This document shows positions 26,685 through 38,098 of a DNA stretch of 64,000 bases, piece by piece. A program made the translations under genes and the position numbers. The stretch spans positions 2,852,001-2,916,000 of the forward strand of contig JALJCQ010000012.1 in assembly GCA_023091665.1 (NCBI GenBank), given 5' to 3'. How positions within the stretch are numbered: the first letter of the stretch is position 1; every line of letters starts with the position of its first letter. The notes beneath the pieces were generated by a model. The model was not told where the DNA came from. It was given only the letters and a program-made list of their open reading frames with translations, and searched no databases. The DNA is from Pythium myriotylum (lineage: Eukaryota; Oomycota; Peronosporomycetes; Pythiales; Pythiaceae).

Positions 26685-29600
26685 ATGGCCGACACGCGCG
26701 GCTCTGGTCGGCCTCGGCCTCGCGGTGCGACCAAGATTAAAGCACATGGGCCGGGATATCCAAAGCCCCATGCGACGTCGAAGTCCCCCCACAGTAGCAC
26801 GGTGTTGCCCAAGCTCAAGCTGCCGCCGGGAAACAATAATTCTCACGATCATCAAAACGCCTCCCCGTTCTCTCCGCGTGTTCGTGAAATTCCCACCATG
26901 CTGCCACCTGGACCTCATCCACCCCGACCGATAGCGCCTAATCTTCGTCCGGTGCCACCGCCTTTGCTGGACGAGCCTTTCTCGGCAAAAAACGCATGGA
27001 GCACTCCACGTAGCCCCGGTCCGGAGACAAACAGCGAACCGTCGTCTTCGACTTCAGCCCTCGATTCATTCTTCCAGTATGAGGGTACTGCTGTGCAAAC
27101 ACCATCCCGGCTGTTGGCGATCGAAGAGAACCTGCTCGCGACGGAGCAACTCTACCAAGTCGACTGGGCCCGGTTGCGAGCTGATGCTGACAAGTTCGTG
27201 GAAATCACAGGTGCTGCAAACCACCATCTTGAGTGGGTACAAGGCAGTTTGCCTATCGTTGCCTCTACGAGCGAGCAGGCACATAATGCATTGGTGGAAC
27301 TGTCGCGTGACATCGATTCCCTTCATGTTCATTACGCAACAGAGAAGCAGAAGCTGGTCGAGGGATTCGACACAGCTTTCGCTCGACAGACGGATGAGCG
27401 GCTCGCATTAGTTGACGCACACACTGCTGAAAAACTGTCTCGGGAGAGAGCCCATGACCATGATGTGCAGACATTAACGGAGGATTTTCAGCGACAGATT
27501 CAAGAGATCGTGACTTCAGCTGCGACACTTGAGCGTGAGCGTCTCGACGAAATTGAGTCGCTAAAGGCAAGGATGGCTGACGAGCTACAGCAGCAGAGAG
27601 AACGAGCACTCGTCGAGCGAGATGAGCTGGAGCGACGGCTCGTGTGCAAGATAAACGAGTTGCGCGCCAACAGTGAGTCAGAAATGACGGCACTGCAGGC
27701 TTCTTCCGAGAAAAAATACCAAGAACTACTCGCATCGTCACAGCAAGAGATCAACGATATTCGGAAGTCTTTGTTGAATGAGATTGATTCATTGAAGAAA
27801 TCCTCTGCAACTGAAATCAGTGAGTTGAAGATGTCATCTGCAGCCGAGTTGGACGAACTGAAAGCATCCTCCGCAAACGAGATAAGTATACTAAAGGCAA
27901 CTTCGGCACATGAGATCAGTCAACTGAAGGCGTCGTCAGCAAACGAGATAAACGATATCAAGACGTTCTACACGAGCGAGATGGACAAGTTGAAAATTTC
28001 CTCTTCGAACGAGATTGAGCGTCTTCTTGAAGCGTCCGCGTCCACACTCGCTGACGTTACCAACAAGCTGGTCAACGAACTTGAGGAGACCAAACAACGA
28101 ACCGAGAGAGAAGTGGCGATTATGATTGAGAGCCACAGGAGTCGAGAGTCAGAACTGGTACGAACCTCATCGGAAAAGATAGCCCGACTTCAGAGTCAAC
28201 ACGATAATGAGCAGGCGCATCTCGAAAAAAAGTGCGCCCAACAAATAGCAATACTCAAGAATGATTTGGGGGCTTCAAGGGCGACCCACGCAGCCCAGTT
28301 GCAGGCGTTAACTGCTCGATTTCAAGCGGAGCTAACGGTAGTGAAGTCGACTCTCACCGCAGAAAACTCAGTGCTGGTGTCGACCCATACCTCAGTTGTG
28401 AACGAATTGCAGCTTCGCCATACAAATGAAGTGGGCAAGATGAAGGAAGACTTCGGCATGCTAATGGAAACGCTAAAGCTAAATCATGCGAGCACTCTCC
28501 AGACACTCGAGCGGGAAACACAAGAGACTCAAGACTCTCTAGTCCAACAACACGAGTCTCAACTGTATCAGCTGCAAACTGAGAGCAAACGCGAGCGAGA
28601 CCGGATAGTGTTCCGTTACGAGTCAGATCTAGATTTTCTTCGAAGATCAACGGCTGAACAACTCGAGGCGTTTGCGAAGGAACGTGAGGAGACAATCCAG
28701 CAGCTTCGGGAGACTCACGCGGCGCGAGTGCTTGGTCTAGAGACAGCGATACGAGAGAATGAGAAACGGTACAATGTGCAGATTGTGATGTTGGAGGATG
28801 AACTTGACGAGAAGAAACGTCGGGTCCACGAGCTGGAGACAAGTGAGTCTTATCTTCAGGAGTCTAATACTCTGTTGATCGAACGAGGAAAAGAGGACGG
28901 ATGTCGCCTATGGATGCGGATGGAAGAAATGGAGGCCACTATCGCTGAGCTTGAGCACATAATGGCCGAGAAGGATGCAAAGCTTGAAGCATTCAAGCGA
29001 GATCTTCGCGTGAGTGAAGATGCGAACCACACCAAGTCTAATAGTCTACTTGAGCTTACATTCGTAATCAAGAGCCGTGACGACGAGATCGAAAAACTCC
29101 ACACGGCATTGCTAGATTCGATCCAAAACGTTAACTCGAAATCAGAAATCCTCGAACTCACGGCTGAGACACTCTCAACCAAGTCAAAAGAGTTGGAAGA
29201 CACAAAAGCCGCATTGCGACTCGAGAGTGGTCGCCTCTCGCGCGTGGCTGAAGATGTGCAACACAAAGCTGAGATGCTGGAAGACTCGGAGATGAAGATC
29301 GAGAACTTGCGGCTTCAGCTGGAGACATTGCGTCTTGAAATGAAGCGACTCCAAATGGACATGCGGCTCCAGCATGAACACAGCGCTGGTGAGATGGAGC
29401 TAAAGCAAGGAGAAATTCGACGGCTCCATGCGGCTCAGACGGAACTCAAGCAGAAAAACGACATCCACCAAGAGACTATTGTTCGTGTGGAGGCATCGCT
29501 GGCGGCTGCGACGCGACAGGGCGATGAGCTGCGCCGCCGTGTAGAGTTGATGAAATTCGAAAGCGCGCAGTACGTGGACGATATGAGGAAGCTCAGTGAA

Positions 29601-32600
29601 GAAATCCTCGAGAAGGATAAGCAGCTTACGAATACAAAGAAGGAAGCACAGACACTCCACAATGACAAACAGAAGCTTCATATTCAGCTCAACAACGCGC
29701 TTCTCTTCGTCCAGATGCAACGAGAACGGCTCGAGCGCAGTACGATGCTCGTGGAAGACATCCATTGCCAATACCAGCGGCGAATTGAAATGACGGCAGC
29801 AGAGAAAGACACGCGGCTACGTCATGAGAGGCACTTGCTCCTGCTTGAGCTGAATGCTATAAAAGACATGCTACAACAGTACGAGGGTGTAGAAGAGAGG
29901 CTTACTATAAGCCAAGTCCAGAATGAAGCACTCGAAACGAAGCTACGAGTGTTGGAAAGCGAGAAAATCAACTTTGAGACTCGAGTTGCCCATTTGCAGG
30001 GGGAAATTGTGCGGCACGAAATCGAGAAGAAGACGCAAGCTGAACAGGCTGCTAGTGAGCACAAACGCCAGAAGATAGAGATTGAGAATTACGAACATCG
30101 CATCCACGAGCTGGGCGAGCAAGCCACTGAAGCTGAAAAGGCCGTGAAAGACAAGGAATCATTACTTTTGGCCATTTCGAACGATGCCTCTTCACTAAAT
30201 TTCATTTTGAAAGAGAAAGAAGACGCTATCGTAGCCTTACGCAATGAGCTGAAGTCGGCCCAGGAAGAGCTGCATCAGGTGCAGCTTGCACTCACAGATG
30301 AGCGGCAGCGTCTTGAGCAAATTCATGTAGAGAAAGCTAGCGCTCTTGATGACGTCACATCGCTGCGAGAACAGCTTCACCTAAGTGAGACCCTTGTTCT
30401 GGAGAAGGATCACAAGATCATCACGTTGGAGCAAGCTTTTCAGAGCGAGTCAGAAGCACACCTCTGGGACATCAAACAGGCAGAAGACCATCAGGTAACA
30501 CTTGATCAACGTTATTGTGAGACACTGAAGGAGTTGGAAGCAGAACTTGCGAAGGAGCGAGCAGATAAATCATTGCAAGCCCAAGCGCACGAAGAAGCAA
30601 ACAACCAGATAGCTTATTTGATAAAGACCCTGAAGCGAGCTGAAGATGACGTCAGCATGACGATTAGGCATCGACGTGAAACCGAAGAGGCATTGATCGT
30701 CAAGGAGAAGCACTTCACAGAGAGCATATCTTCGGTACTCGCAGACGCTGAGCATACTCGGTATCGTGAAGTGGAGGCTTTGAAGCTGGAAATATCTGAA
30801 CTGAAAGATATTCACGGGAAATCCGTGCAGCAGCTAGAAGACGCACATCAACAAGAGACTGAGGCTCTCAAACAGGAGCTGGATGAGCTGAAGAACAGCT
30901 CTGAAAAGTCTCTCCAGCAGCTAAATGACTCGCTACGATTAGAAATTCAGACCATTACCGCAACACATGCAGAACAGTTACGACAGCAGGAGATTGCGCA
31001 AAGTAAGGAAGTCGAGACGCTAATCGCGGCTCATGCAAGAGAAGTCGATCAACTAGCCGACGCAAAACGAAATGAAGCTGGGAGACTTCGTGCGGATCTT
31101 CTTACAGCAGCAGCGGAAGCCTTATCGACGGCGCAGATGGCGCACGAAGAAGCAGCGACAAAGTTGCAAGCAGACTGGATCAGACGATTGATGGATGTTG
31201 ACGAAGCACACCAGATCAAGTTCAGTGAAGTTGAGAGGCGGCTAAAGGGGATATCAGCTGTCGCTGACGATGCGACCAAGCGCTGCGACGAGGCCCGATC
31301 GTATAGTGCCAACTTAATTGAGCGTGTCGCGGAACTGCAGCGACAGCTTGATGAGAAAGAACGAATTCTGATAGAGACAAATGATGTGTTGCGAACGCGT
31401 AAGGCGGCGATTGAGAGTCTGAGGAAAGAAATGGCGTTGATGGTGGAGATGCATCGCCAACCAGTGAGTATGAGTGAGACAGTGGATGCTGATAGCGGGG
31501 CCACGTCACCCGGACCGTCGATGGATCAAGCAATTCTTCTCATCAAACAGCAGTTAGAGACGTTCATGAACGAAGACTTCCACATTGAGTCTTTGAACCT
31601 AACTTTGGAGGATGAGAAAGATTTGGTTTCTCACCTTAAGGACGCATTACGTGTTCGCTATTGCCTCTCTTCCATCGGCTCACCTCGTTTGCTCGATGTC
31701 GGCGACATATGTGCAGCAGTGCAAACTCTCCAAGAAATTATTCGCGCCCACGAGGGTGAGATGATCTTCACTACCGAGACCCTGGTTGACAATCGAAATA
31801 GTATAATCTCACGTTTGAGAGATTATTCAGTTCTCTCCCAGACAGTACGTTCTTTGGTTGACGCCGATGACGACTTATCAAGTCTTCCGGAAGTGCTTGG
31901 TGAGTACTCGCCAGTGTTCTCGCTGATGAAGAGCCTCTCTGTGAATAATATTGAAGGTTCATCCACCCACACTGCTCGTGTTGCAGCACTACTGGCGACC
32001 TTGGACGAGCATGAGGCTTATCGATCTTGGGTGCAGCAGTTCCTCGAGCAGTCGAAGTTGACTCTTCAGTGCAACGAAATTCATACTATTGACGATCTCC
32101 ATCCATTCCTCCAAGAGGTAGCTTATATGAGGCAACTCATAGAACCCTGTGTTGTTCATCAAGCAAAGCCACAGCCAATTGTTGAGCCAGACACAGATAT
32201 TGTATCAGTCCACCAGCTTAAGGTATTGCTGGAGGAACGTCAACTCCTTCTCCAAGAGCTATCAAGTATTCTGGAGTTTCCCGAGGCGTCACTGTCGCGT
32301 CACCAGAGCGTCCACATTGTCGATTCCGTGCGCGACCTCATGCGTGTAGTTACCACCTTTGAGTCACTTTCATCGCCTGCGCGAGCTGAAACAACCGAGT
32401 TACCTCTAGTCAGTCGAGCGCAAGCAATCATCGCGTTTGTCGAGGAGCTCCGACTGATCACTCAATTTGCTCAGAGCATTCTGGAGGAAGAAGCTGACGC
32501 GACAGCCACAGCCGCCACCCATAGCCACTCCAGCAGCTCGAGTAGTTTGCTATCAGTGCACGCGTCTCTCACACGGACATCGACACCGACATCGACGATG

Positions 32601-35600
32601 GATCTCGTGCATATCCAAGCCCAACTCCAATCCTCGTCAGAGGAATTGACGAGCGCCGGCGACGTCGCAGCTGTCCCTCCACCTGTATCACTGGATGAGT
32701 TCGGAGAAGATCGACTGACTTTGTCGGACGACGCGCTCGCACCCATGGACACCAACAGCCGCTTGCGTCCGACTTTGAGTGGCGCACTCTCCGAGCCGCT
32801 TCTCGACATCTCTCTCGTGATGAGTGACCACCATCGCATCTTATCCGAAGCAGCGCACTGGGTAAACAAGGCTCATTCAATGAGCTCCAAAAGGGGGAAG
32901 ATGCTTGAAGTTAGTGCTTCTATTGACTTTGCCACCGAGCTTTCCCAGATAGTTCGTGACCATTGCGCGCTGCTGTCCCTCGGAAAGAAACTTTTCCGCC
33001 TGCAAGATCCTCGCCACGACCTGCCGTCAATACTAGAATGCCTCGCAGTCATAGTTCGGCTCTCATGTCGACTTCGATTCCTTCAGCCACCAATACAAGC
33101 AAGCCACTCCAGCGATAGCCTCCGAAGCAGCCACAGTGACTCGTCACTTTCTCCCAAAGATAAGTCCAGAGCGTCTATCTCAGTGTTCGCATCGTTAGAG
33201 GAGATTGCTAGGCACCTGCAGGACTATGACAACTTTGTCGGGCGGATGGCGAGGGCGAGTCTCGAGGAAGACGTGGTCGACGACGTGGAAGGACTTAGTA
33301 CAGTCATCGTCGAGCGGATTGCCCTTGTGGACCGCCTAAAAACGACACTGAGGATGCTGAACCCCGCCGAAGAGCTGCCCCAACTTGTTGGAGAGATATT
33401 GGTGTTGGTGCGGAGAGATAGAGAGCAAGATGGCACTGTTATGGACATTGAGACGGTCCTCAAGGGTGTTGGCAAAGCATTCCAAGACCGTGAGACACTC
33501 AGGACCTTGCTCGAGCGGATGCGCGAGATTCTTCCTTTTTCGTCCAGTGCCGAGTCTCCGGACGAACTAATAGAGCGACTGAAAGATACTCTATCGCAAT
33601 GTGAGATGCTGATTCGGGACAAGGAGCAGGCGTGGGGGTTGGTCGAGAGTGTGACGGAACAACTTGCGACAGCTGATAGGCAGCGAGCAGAAGAAGACCA
33701 ATTATTAGCGGGTGCTGGGGGCGACGTCGAGTCCAACCGCATCGACCGAATTGAGAAACTCATCGACGAGCTCAAGAGACTGCGTGAGAGCAACGGAGAA
33801 ATGCTCATGTCGATCAAGCTGGAGGAGCAACTATTGAGTGGAAATATCTCAGTTGAGGTAACTGAAGAGAGCGCAAGGCAGTGCCCTCTGTCCAATCGCA
33901 TCGGCTCGGTTCGGTCACTGGTTGAAGCCAACAAATCCCTTCTTCAGGGTCAAGCTGTCCTTGAAGAAAAGGTAGCTGCGGCTCACGAGATCCTGAAGGC
34001 AGAGCGAGAGCGAGAGCGCCGAAGGACCGATCTAGAGAAAACGTTCTTGAAAGAACGTGGTGTTGAGTGGCAAGAAGGCGAATCACGTATCCCTCTGTAC
34101 GAGCAGTTCTTCAATCAGCTTCAGACATGGAATGACCGTGACGAGCAACTGCGCATGCATTTCGAACAGGAGGCTCAATACTTGAAGGATCATGGGTTCA
34201 CACTCAATACAGAAGAAAAAGAGGTAATCACGTCACGACTGGGTATATACAAGACCTTACTCAATGGGCAGCAAGTCCTAATGGACGAGAAGATGAATCG
34301 GGAGGTTTTTGACCAGGGGGAACTCGCCCTTCTGGCGAGTGAAAGTATTCCAGTCTCCACTCGAGAGCAGGTTGTGCCTCACCTAATCGAAGTGAACAAT
34401 TTACTGAAAGCATTAGAGATCGAGGTTTTAGCGAGCAAACAGAGAGAAGCAGAGAAAGAGACCCTTACCCAGAAGCAGATCGCCGAAGAGTTCACGTTTC
34501 TTGAGACCCTCGGTATTTGTGGGGTGGATTTATCAACGCCAGGTGCTCGTATAGGTGTCTACAAGACACTTTACGAACGCGCAGAGGCTGTAAAACAGGC
34601 CCTAGCGGTCTGGGAAGGCAGCCCTCACTCTGACGCCAGCGAATGCCACCGAGTCGATGCACAGCGAGACCTTGACTTCAAACGATTGGATCAGGAACAC
34701 GCAGAAGCAATGGCGTCAGGGATCACTGCAGCATTGGAAAGGCAGGCCCAACAATTTGCCTCTCGCCGCTCAGTCTTTGGTGCCGACGAATCTACTTCGC
34801 ATTCTCCTGTTGCACCAACCGCGAAGACTGCAGAACTTGTCGAGGCCTTCACGAAGCGTGACAACAAAGCGATCTCCATGATATACGGACTCATCCGCCT
34901 CACAACCGATGTGCTCAATACAGCGGCATTTGCTCACCCCGGCGGCAAAGGTGAGATCCCTGTGGATCTCTCACAGGCAGTTATGGCATGCGTGAAGGAA
35001 CTCAAGGGGCTGAAAGAGTATCTGCTCCAGACACTCGAAGAAATCACGAGGGACAGTGGCGCGTTCGTAGTAGCACAACCATCACTTGCGGTCACGCGTG
35101 AGAGTGTCATTGAGCGAGAGGTGGCGATCGACTACGCGCTTCTTCTACACCGCGATTTCGCCGCACGCATGAACCAGACTCTGGATGGCACGTTCTCGAT
35201 CGTATCTTCCACAGTCCATACACTGAAAGAAACTTTGGCTAGTCACGCCGGTGACTTTAGTGAGACCGAGGCGAAGTGGATGGCATCTGAGTTGCGAGCA
35301 GCGGAGGCTACCGCTTCAAAGCAGGTGATTGAGGCGAAATTTGGGACTCAGGAGGAGTTCCTCAATCGATTCAGTGACGAACGCAAACGGGTCGAGACAG
35401 CGCTGCTAGACGCACTGGACGAGGCGAAGAAAGAACGAGCGCAACTACAGGTCAAGATCGAGTCCTTAGAGGCGGAAAGAAACGAAGCGGTTGCGCAGGC
35501 CAATGCGCATGCTGCCGCCCTTGCTTCTGCTGCGGCGTCGACGCCTCGTACGCCCCTAACAGCGTCGAGTCGAGGACCCATGGCCGTAGTGCCAACCCGA

Positions 35601-36215
35601 CCAGACAAGCCTCGCGAGCTGACTGCTTCAAGGCTGAAGAGCAGCATGCAGCTAGCTGCTGGGGCAGCCCACAAAGAACGCTTCGTGAGCGATCTCGAGC
35701 GCGAGACGGGCCAGCGGCGCACTGTGAACGGGATGGGGTCCATCCCCGCACGACGCGCGCATGAGTGGAAGCGCCACGAGCTGCTTTCGTCCTCTTCGCA
35801 AATCGAGCAGCAGTTCCGCGCCATGAGTGAGTCACAGCCCAACATCCTCGCCGTCTCATCCGATAGCTACGCGCCACACCCGAGTGATCGCGCTGCCGCC
35901 TCGCTCGCAGATCAGGAACTCTGGTACCAGGGCGTCCGCCTACTGCAGCACGTATCTTTCTTCGTGTCTGTGTTCTTTGTACCAAGGCAAAAGACGTTCC
36001 GCGTGGAGGTCTTCAATAGCGATAGCGAGCAGCAGCAGACCATTTACGTGACCCTCGATGAGATGCAGCTCTTTGTACGTGAGAGTAGACGTGCAAGCAA
36101 GCTTGGCCTCACACTGGACGATCCGTCTCGCCACAGTGAGATTGTCGACGTACTCTTCGAGCGTGTCAAAATTCTGGGCGATGACTCTTCGAACCTACTC
36201 TTCGCATTCCAGTAA
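26685..36215 (+). CDS. Giant coiled-coil protein (3176 aa), single exon
   Basis: One uninterrupted frame of 9.5 kb. Residues 1-130 are basic, Pro-rich and disordered. About 190-1620 is nearly continuous coiled coil, rich in Glu, Leu, Lys and Gln. Residues 340-449 contain ten consecutive 11-residue units of the form SSAxEIxxLKx, a hendecad array. A Ser-rich linker lies about 1940-1980. Residues about 2440-2680 hold at least three spaced helical units with an FLxxxGI...IxxYKxL pattern. More helices follow, and a compact C-terminal domain of about 110 residues has a beta-rich VFFVPRQKTFRVEVFN segment. The architecture resembles centrosomal, basal-body or golgin-type tethers, but no family marker lets me choose. 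The length of the open frame makes the gene certain. Confidence 0.85.
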   Translation: MADTRGSGRPRPRGATKIKAHGPGYPKPHATSKSPHSSTVLPKLKLPPGNNNSHDHQNASPFSPRVREIPTMLPPGPHPPRPIAPNLRPVPPPLLDEPFSAKNAWSTPRSPGPETNSEPSSSTSALDSFFQYEGTAVQTPSRLLAIEENLLATEQLYQVDWARLRADADKFVEITGAANHHLEWVQGSLPIVASTSEQAHNALVELSRDIDSLHVHYATEKQKLVEGFDTAFARQTDERLALVDAHTAEKLSRERAHDHDVQTLTEDFQRQIQEIVTSAATLERERLDEIESLKARMADELQQQRERALVERDELERRLVCKINELRANSESEMTALQASSEKKYQELLASSQQEINDIRKSLLNEIDSLKKSSATEISELKMSSAAELDELKASSANEISILKATSAHEISQLKASSANEINDIKTFYTSEMDKLKISSSNEIERLLEASASTLADVTNKLVNELEETKQRTEREVAIMIESHRSRESELVRTSSEKIARLQSQHDNEQAHLEKKCAQQIAILKNDLGASRATHAAQLQALTARFQAELTVVKSTLTAENSVLVSTHTSVVNELQLRHTNEVGKMKEDFGMLMETLKLNHASTLQTLERETQETQDSLVQQHESQLYQLQTESKRERDRIVFRYESDLDFLRRSTAEQLEAFAKEREETIQQLRETHAARVLGLETAIRENEKRYNVQIVMLEDELDEKKRRVHELETSESYLQESNTLLIERGKEDGCRLWMRMEEMEATIAELEHIMAEKDAKLEAFKRDLRVSEDANHTKSNSLLELTFVIKSRDDEIEKLHTALLDSIQNVNSKSEILELTAETLSTKSKELEDTKAALRLESGRLSRVAEDVQHKAEMLEDSEMKIENLRLQLETLRLEMKRLQMDMRLQHEHSAGEMELKQGEIRRLHAAQTELKQKNDIHQETIVRVEASLAAATRQGDELRRRVELMKFESAQYVDDMRKLSEEILEKDKQLTNTKKEAQTLHNDKQKLHIQLNNALLFVQMQRERLERSTMLVEDIHCQYQRRIEMTAAEKDTRLRHERHLLLLELNAIKDMLQQYEGVEERLTISQVQNEALETKLRVLESEKINFETRVAHLQGEIVRHEIEKKTQAEQAASEHKRQKIEIENYEHRIHELGEQATEAEKAVKDKESLLLAISNDASSLNFILKEKEDAIVALRNELKSAQEELHQVQLALTDERQRLEQIHVEKASALDDVTSLREQLHLSETLVLEKDHKIITLEQAFQSESEAHLWDIKQAEDHQVTLDQRYCETLKELEAELAKERADKSLQAQAHEEANNQIAYLIKTLKRAEDDVSMTIRHRRETEEALIVKEKHFTESISSVLADAEHTRYREVEALKLEISELKDIHGKSVQQLEDAHQQETEALKQELDELKNSSEKSLQQLNDSLRLEIQTITATHAEQLRQQEIAQSKEVETLIAAHAREVDQLADAKRNEAGRLRADLLTAAAEALSTAQMAHEEAATKLQADWIRRLMDVDEAHQIKFSEVERRLKGISAVADDATKRCDEARSYSANLIERVAELQRQLDEKERILIETNDVLRTRKAAIESLRKEMALMVEMHRQPVSMSETVDADSGATSPGPSMDQAILLIKQQLETFMNEDFHIESLNLTLEDEKDLVSHLKDALRVRYCLSSIGSPRLLDVGDICAAVQTLQEIIRAHEGEMIFTTETLVDNRNSIISRLRDYSVLSQTVRSLVDADDDLSSLPEVLGEYSPVFSLMKSLSVNNIEGSSTHTARVAALLATLDEHEAYRSWVQQFLEQSKLTLQCNEIHTIDDLHPFLQEVAYMRQLIEPCVVHQAKPQPIVEPDTDIVSVHQLKVLLEERQLLLQELSSILEFPEASLSRHQSVHIVDSVRDLMRVVTTFESLSSPARAETTELPLVSRAQAIIAFVEELRLITQFAQSILEEEADATATAATHSHSSSSSSLLSVHASLTRTSTPTSTMDLVHIQAQLQSSSEELTSAGDVAAVPPPVSLDEFGEDRLTLSDDALAPMDTNSRLRPTLSGALSEPLLDISLVMSDHHRILSEAAHWVNKAHSMSSKRGKMLEVSASIDFATELSQIVRDHCALLSLGKKLFRLQDPRHDLPSILECLAVIVRLSCRLRFLQPPIQASHSSDSLRSSHSDSSLSPKDKSRASISVFASLEEIARHLQDYDNFVGRMARASLEEDVVDDVEGLSTVIVERIALVDRLKTTLRMLNPAEELPQLVGEILVLVRRDREQDGTVMDIETVLKGVGKAFQDRETLRTLLERMREILPFSSSAESPDELIERLKDTLSQCEMLIRDKEQAWGLVESVTEQLATADRQRAEEDQLLAGAGGDVESNRIDRIEKLIDELKRLRESNGEMLMSIKLEEQLLSGNISVEVTEESARQCPLSNRIGSVRSLVEANKSLLQGQAVLEEKVAAAHEILKAERERERRRTDLEKTFLKERGVEWQEGESRIPLYEQFFNQLQTWNDRDEQLRMHFEQEAQYLKDHGFTLNTEEKEVITSRLGIYKTLLNGQQVLMDEKMNREVFDQGELALLASESIPVSTREQVVPHLIEVNNLLKALEIEVLASKQREAEKETLTQKQIAEEFTFLETLGICGVDLSTPGARIGVYKTLYERAEAVKQALAVWEGSPHSDASECHRVDAQRDLDFKRLDQEHAEAMASGITAALERQAQQFASRRSVFGADESTSHSPVAPTAKTAELVEAFTKRDNKAISMIYGLIRLTTDVLNTAAFAHPGGKGEIPVDLSQAVMACVKELKGLKEYLLQTLEEITRDSGAFVVAQPSLAVTRESVIEREVAIDYALLLHRDFAARMNQTLDGTFSIVSSTVHTLKETLASHAGDFSETEAKWMASELRAAEATASKQVIEAKFGTQEEFLNRFSDERKRVETALLDALDEAKKERAQLQVKIESLEAERNEAVAQANAHAAALASAAASTPRTPLTASSRGPMAVVPTRPDKPRELTASRLKSSMQLAAGAAHKERFVSDLERETGQRRTVNGMGSIPARRAHEWKRHELLSSSSQIEQQFRAMSESQPNILAVSSDSYAPHPSDRAAASLADQELWYQGVRLLQHVSFFVSVFFVPRQKTFRVEVFNSDSEQQQTIYVTLDEMQLFVRESRRASKLGLTLDDPSRHSEIVDVLFERVKILGDDSSNLLFAFQ

Positions 36216-36256
36216 ATTTACATCAAGCGGAGGCAGGTTTCTGCTCTAGCTCACGT

Positions 36257-38098
36257 TCAGGTCTCGGCTTCGACGCTTGTGTCGGGACCACGAGACTCCT
36301 GTAACGGTGCTGGGTCGCTGTCGCGGGTGCGCTCTCGCCACCACTGTGTGAAGGATGGCATGCTTCTCCACGGCGGCAGCGATCCGCGCCGTCTTGCTGG
36401 GTCGCTTCCGAGCCTTCGTCTCTGGCTAGACTGGTCGTCATCGTCTTCCATGCCTTCGCCACCACCCAGGTCTTCATCGCTTAGGAGTGCTTCGGCGTCT
36501 GTGCCTTCATCCTGCGTCTCATTGCCCATTGAGTCCCGACTCGCAATCGTCTTTTCGTCGAGCACGAGCTTGGAGTAATCATTGAAGACATCTTCATCGA
36601 GGTACTTGCGGGGATTGCTTTCGATGAGCTTGAGCAAACGTGTGAAGTGCGGCTGTAGCTCACTTAGCGGCACGTGGAGGCTGAACGAAAGCTGGGCGTA
36701 GATTTTGAACTCGATCGTGAGCACTTCGCGCGACGGCAGGGAGTGTGTGGCATCGATCTCGGCGAGGATCTGCTTGATCATGAGCTTCATGGCATCCGAG
36801 GCCTTGGGCTCGTTGAACTTGGCCGCGAGCAGCAGACAGACCGACATGTAGAGCTTGCGGTTGGCCTTGTTCACGTACTATCACAGCAACCATGGGAAGC
36901 ATCAGTATCGCGGCATTAACTAATAGAGTACCGAGTTCCGTACATGGCTGAGCACGAGCTTCTCGAAGTAGACGCAGGCGAGCGCGATGGTGGCAACCTC
37001 CATGTCGAGTCGCTGGCCCGTAGTGAGCGCCTCGCGCTTAAGGTTGCGGATCTTGCTGAGCGACAGCTCGCTATCATGGAGCCATGTGTGCTTTTCTCGG
37101 AACTTTTTGTTGAGCTCTTCCTTGAGTTCGTGGGGCTTGACAAACAGCAAAATGGAGCTCACGACCGGGCCAATGTTTTTGTCACCGCGCACGACGTGGC
37201 GGTGGCGACCTTGTCTGAACTCGGGGTCGTCCAAGTAGTTGGCCACGTACGGCGTGCCGCTCGGGTGGTCGTCTTGCGAGTCGCGGTCGCGTGCACACGG
37301 CGTCCATGTGGCGTGGAGCAGTCGGAAGTACGACTTGCCCCGCCAGTCGTAGCTCGCAGGCTCGAGGCCGCTGACCGAGAGGAAGCGTTTGCGCGGCGCC
37401 GGCGCGGCCTTGTCGCCGTCGTAGCGTATCAGCGTCGAGGCCGCGAGTGGGTAGCCGCAGCCGCGCGAGAAGAAGACCCGCGAGTCGAGGATGCCCTGCT
37501 GCGCCGTCATGCTCTCCCAGCGCCGCACGACCGCCGAGGCCGCTGGGAATTTGGTCGTCATGCGGTACCGGATGAGCGGCGGCACGCGCACGATCTTGGC
37601 CTCGAAGCCCGGCAGCCGGCGGCCCGCGAGCCCTTCGTCGGCGGGCTCACTCGGCGTAGCGGCGACGCCCTTGACGAGAAACGCGACCCGTGGCGGCGAC
37701 GGATGGCGCTCGCTTGCCTGCGTTTCGGCCTGCATGGGGATGTTTTGGAGGAAGTCCAGCGCCGCAATGTCGCGCGTGACCTTGCGCGCGTGCTGGTGGC
37801 GCTCGCTGACGAGGCTCGAGGGCGAGTCGCTCGTCTTGACGACGAGATGCGGTCGCCGAGGCGCCGCCGACGCGTTGATGGTCAGCGCGCGGCGCGGCTT
37901 GCCCTGGGCGCTAGAAGGCGCTTCCGCTTGCGTGACGTCGCCAGCCGCATCATTGGCATCTGTATTGCTACGTGGCGACGCAGCGGCGCCGGTATCGTCG
38001 TCTGGGGCGTCATACTCGGCGGGCGAAGACGACACCTCGGAGACCTCGGCGTCCATGCTGCGTGGCCGGCTGTGCTTCAACTTTGGATCACAGGGCAA
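36257..38098 (-). CDS. CABLES-type cyclin-fold protein
   Basis: Exon 1 36932-38098, intron 36878-36931 (54 bp, GTACTC...GATAG), exon 2 36257-36877; 595 aa. The first 110 residues are acidic and disordered, followed by basic linkers. The cyclin box straddles the splice junction: EELNKKFREKHTWLHDSELSLSKIRNLKRE and VATIALACVYFEKLVL in exon 1, then NKANRKLYMSVCLLLAAKFNEPK in exon 2. This is the pattern of CDK5/ABL1 enzyme substrate (CABLES1/2) proteins, which link cyclin-dependent kinases to other kinases. The C-terminal 90 residues are acidic and Arg/Ser-rich. An internal Met at 38056 is an alternative start. It converges with the giant coiled-coil gene, 41 bp between stops. Confidence 0.82.

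Noticed and set aside
33224..33934. 236-aa Ser-rich minus-strand frame
   Set aside because: Antisense shadow of the coiled-coil gene (Glu/Lys codons read as Ser/Leu on the other strand).
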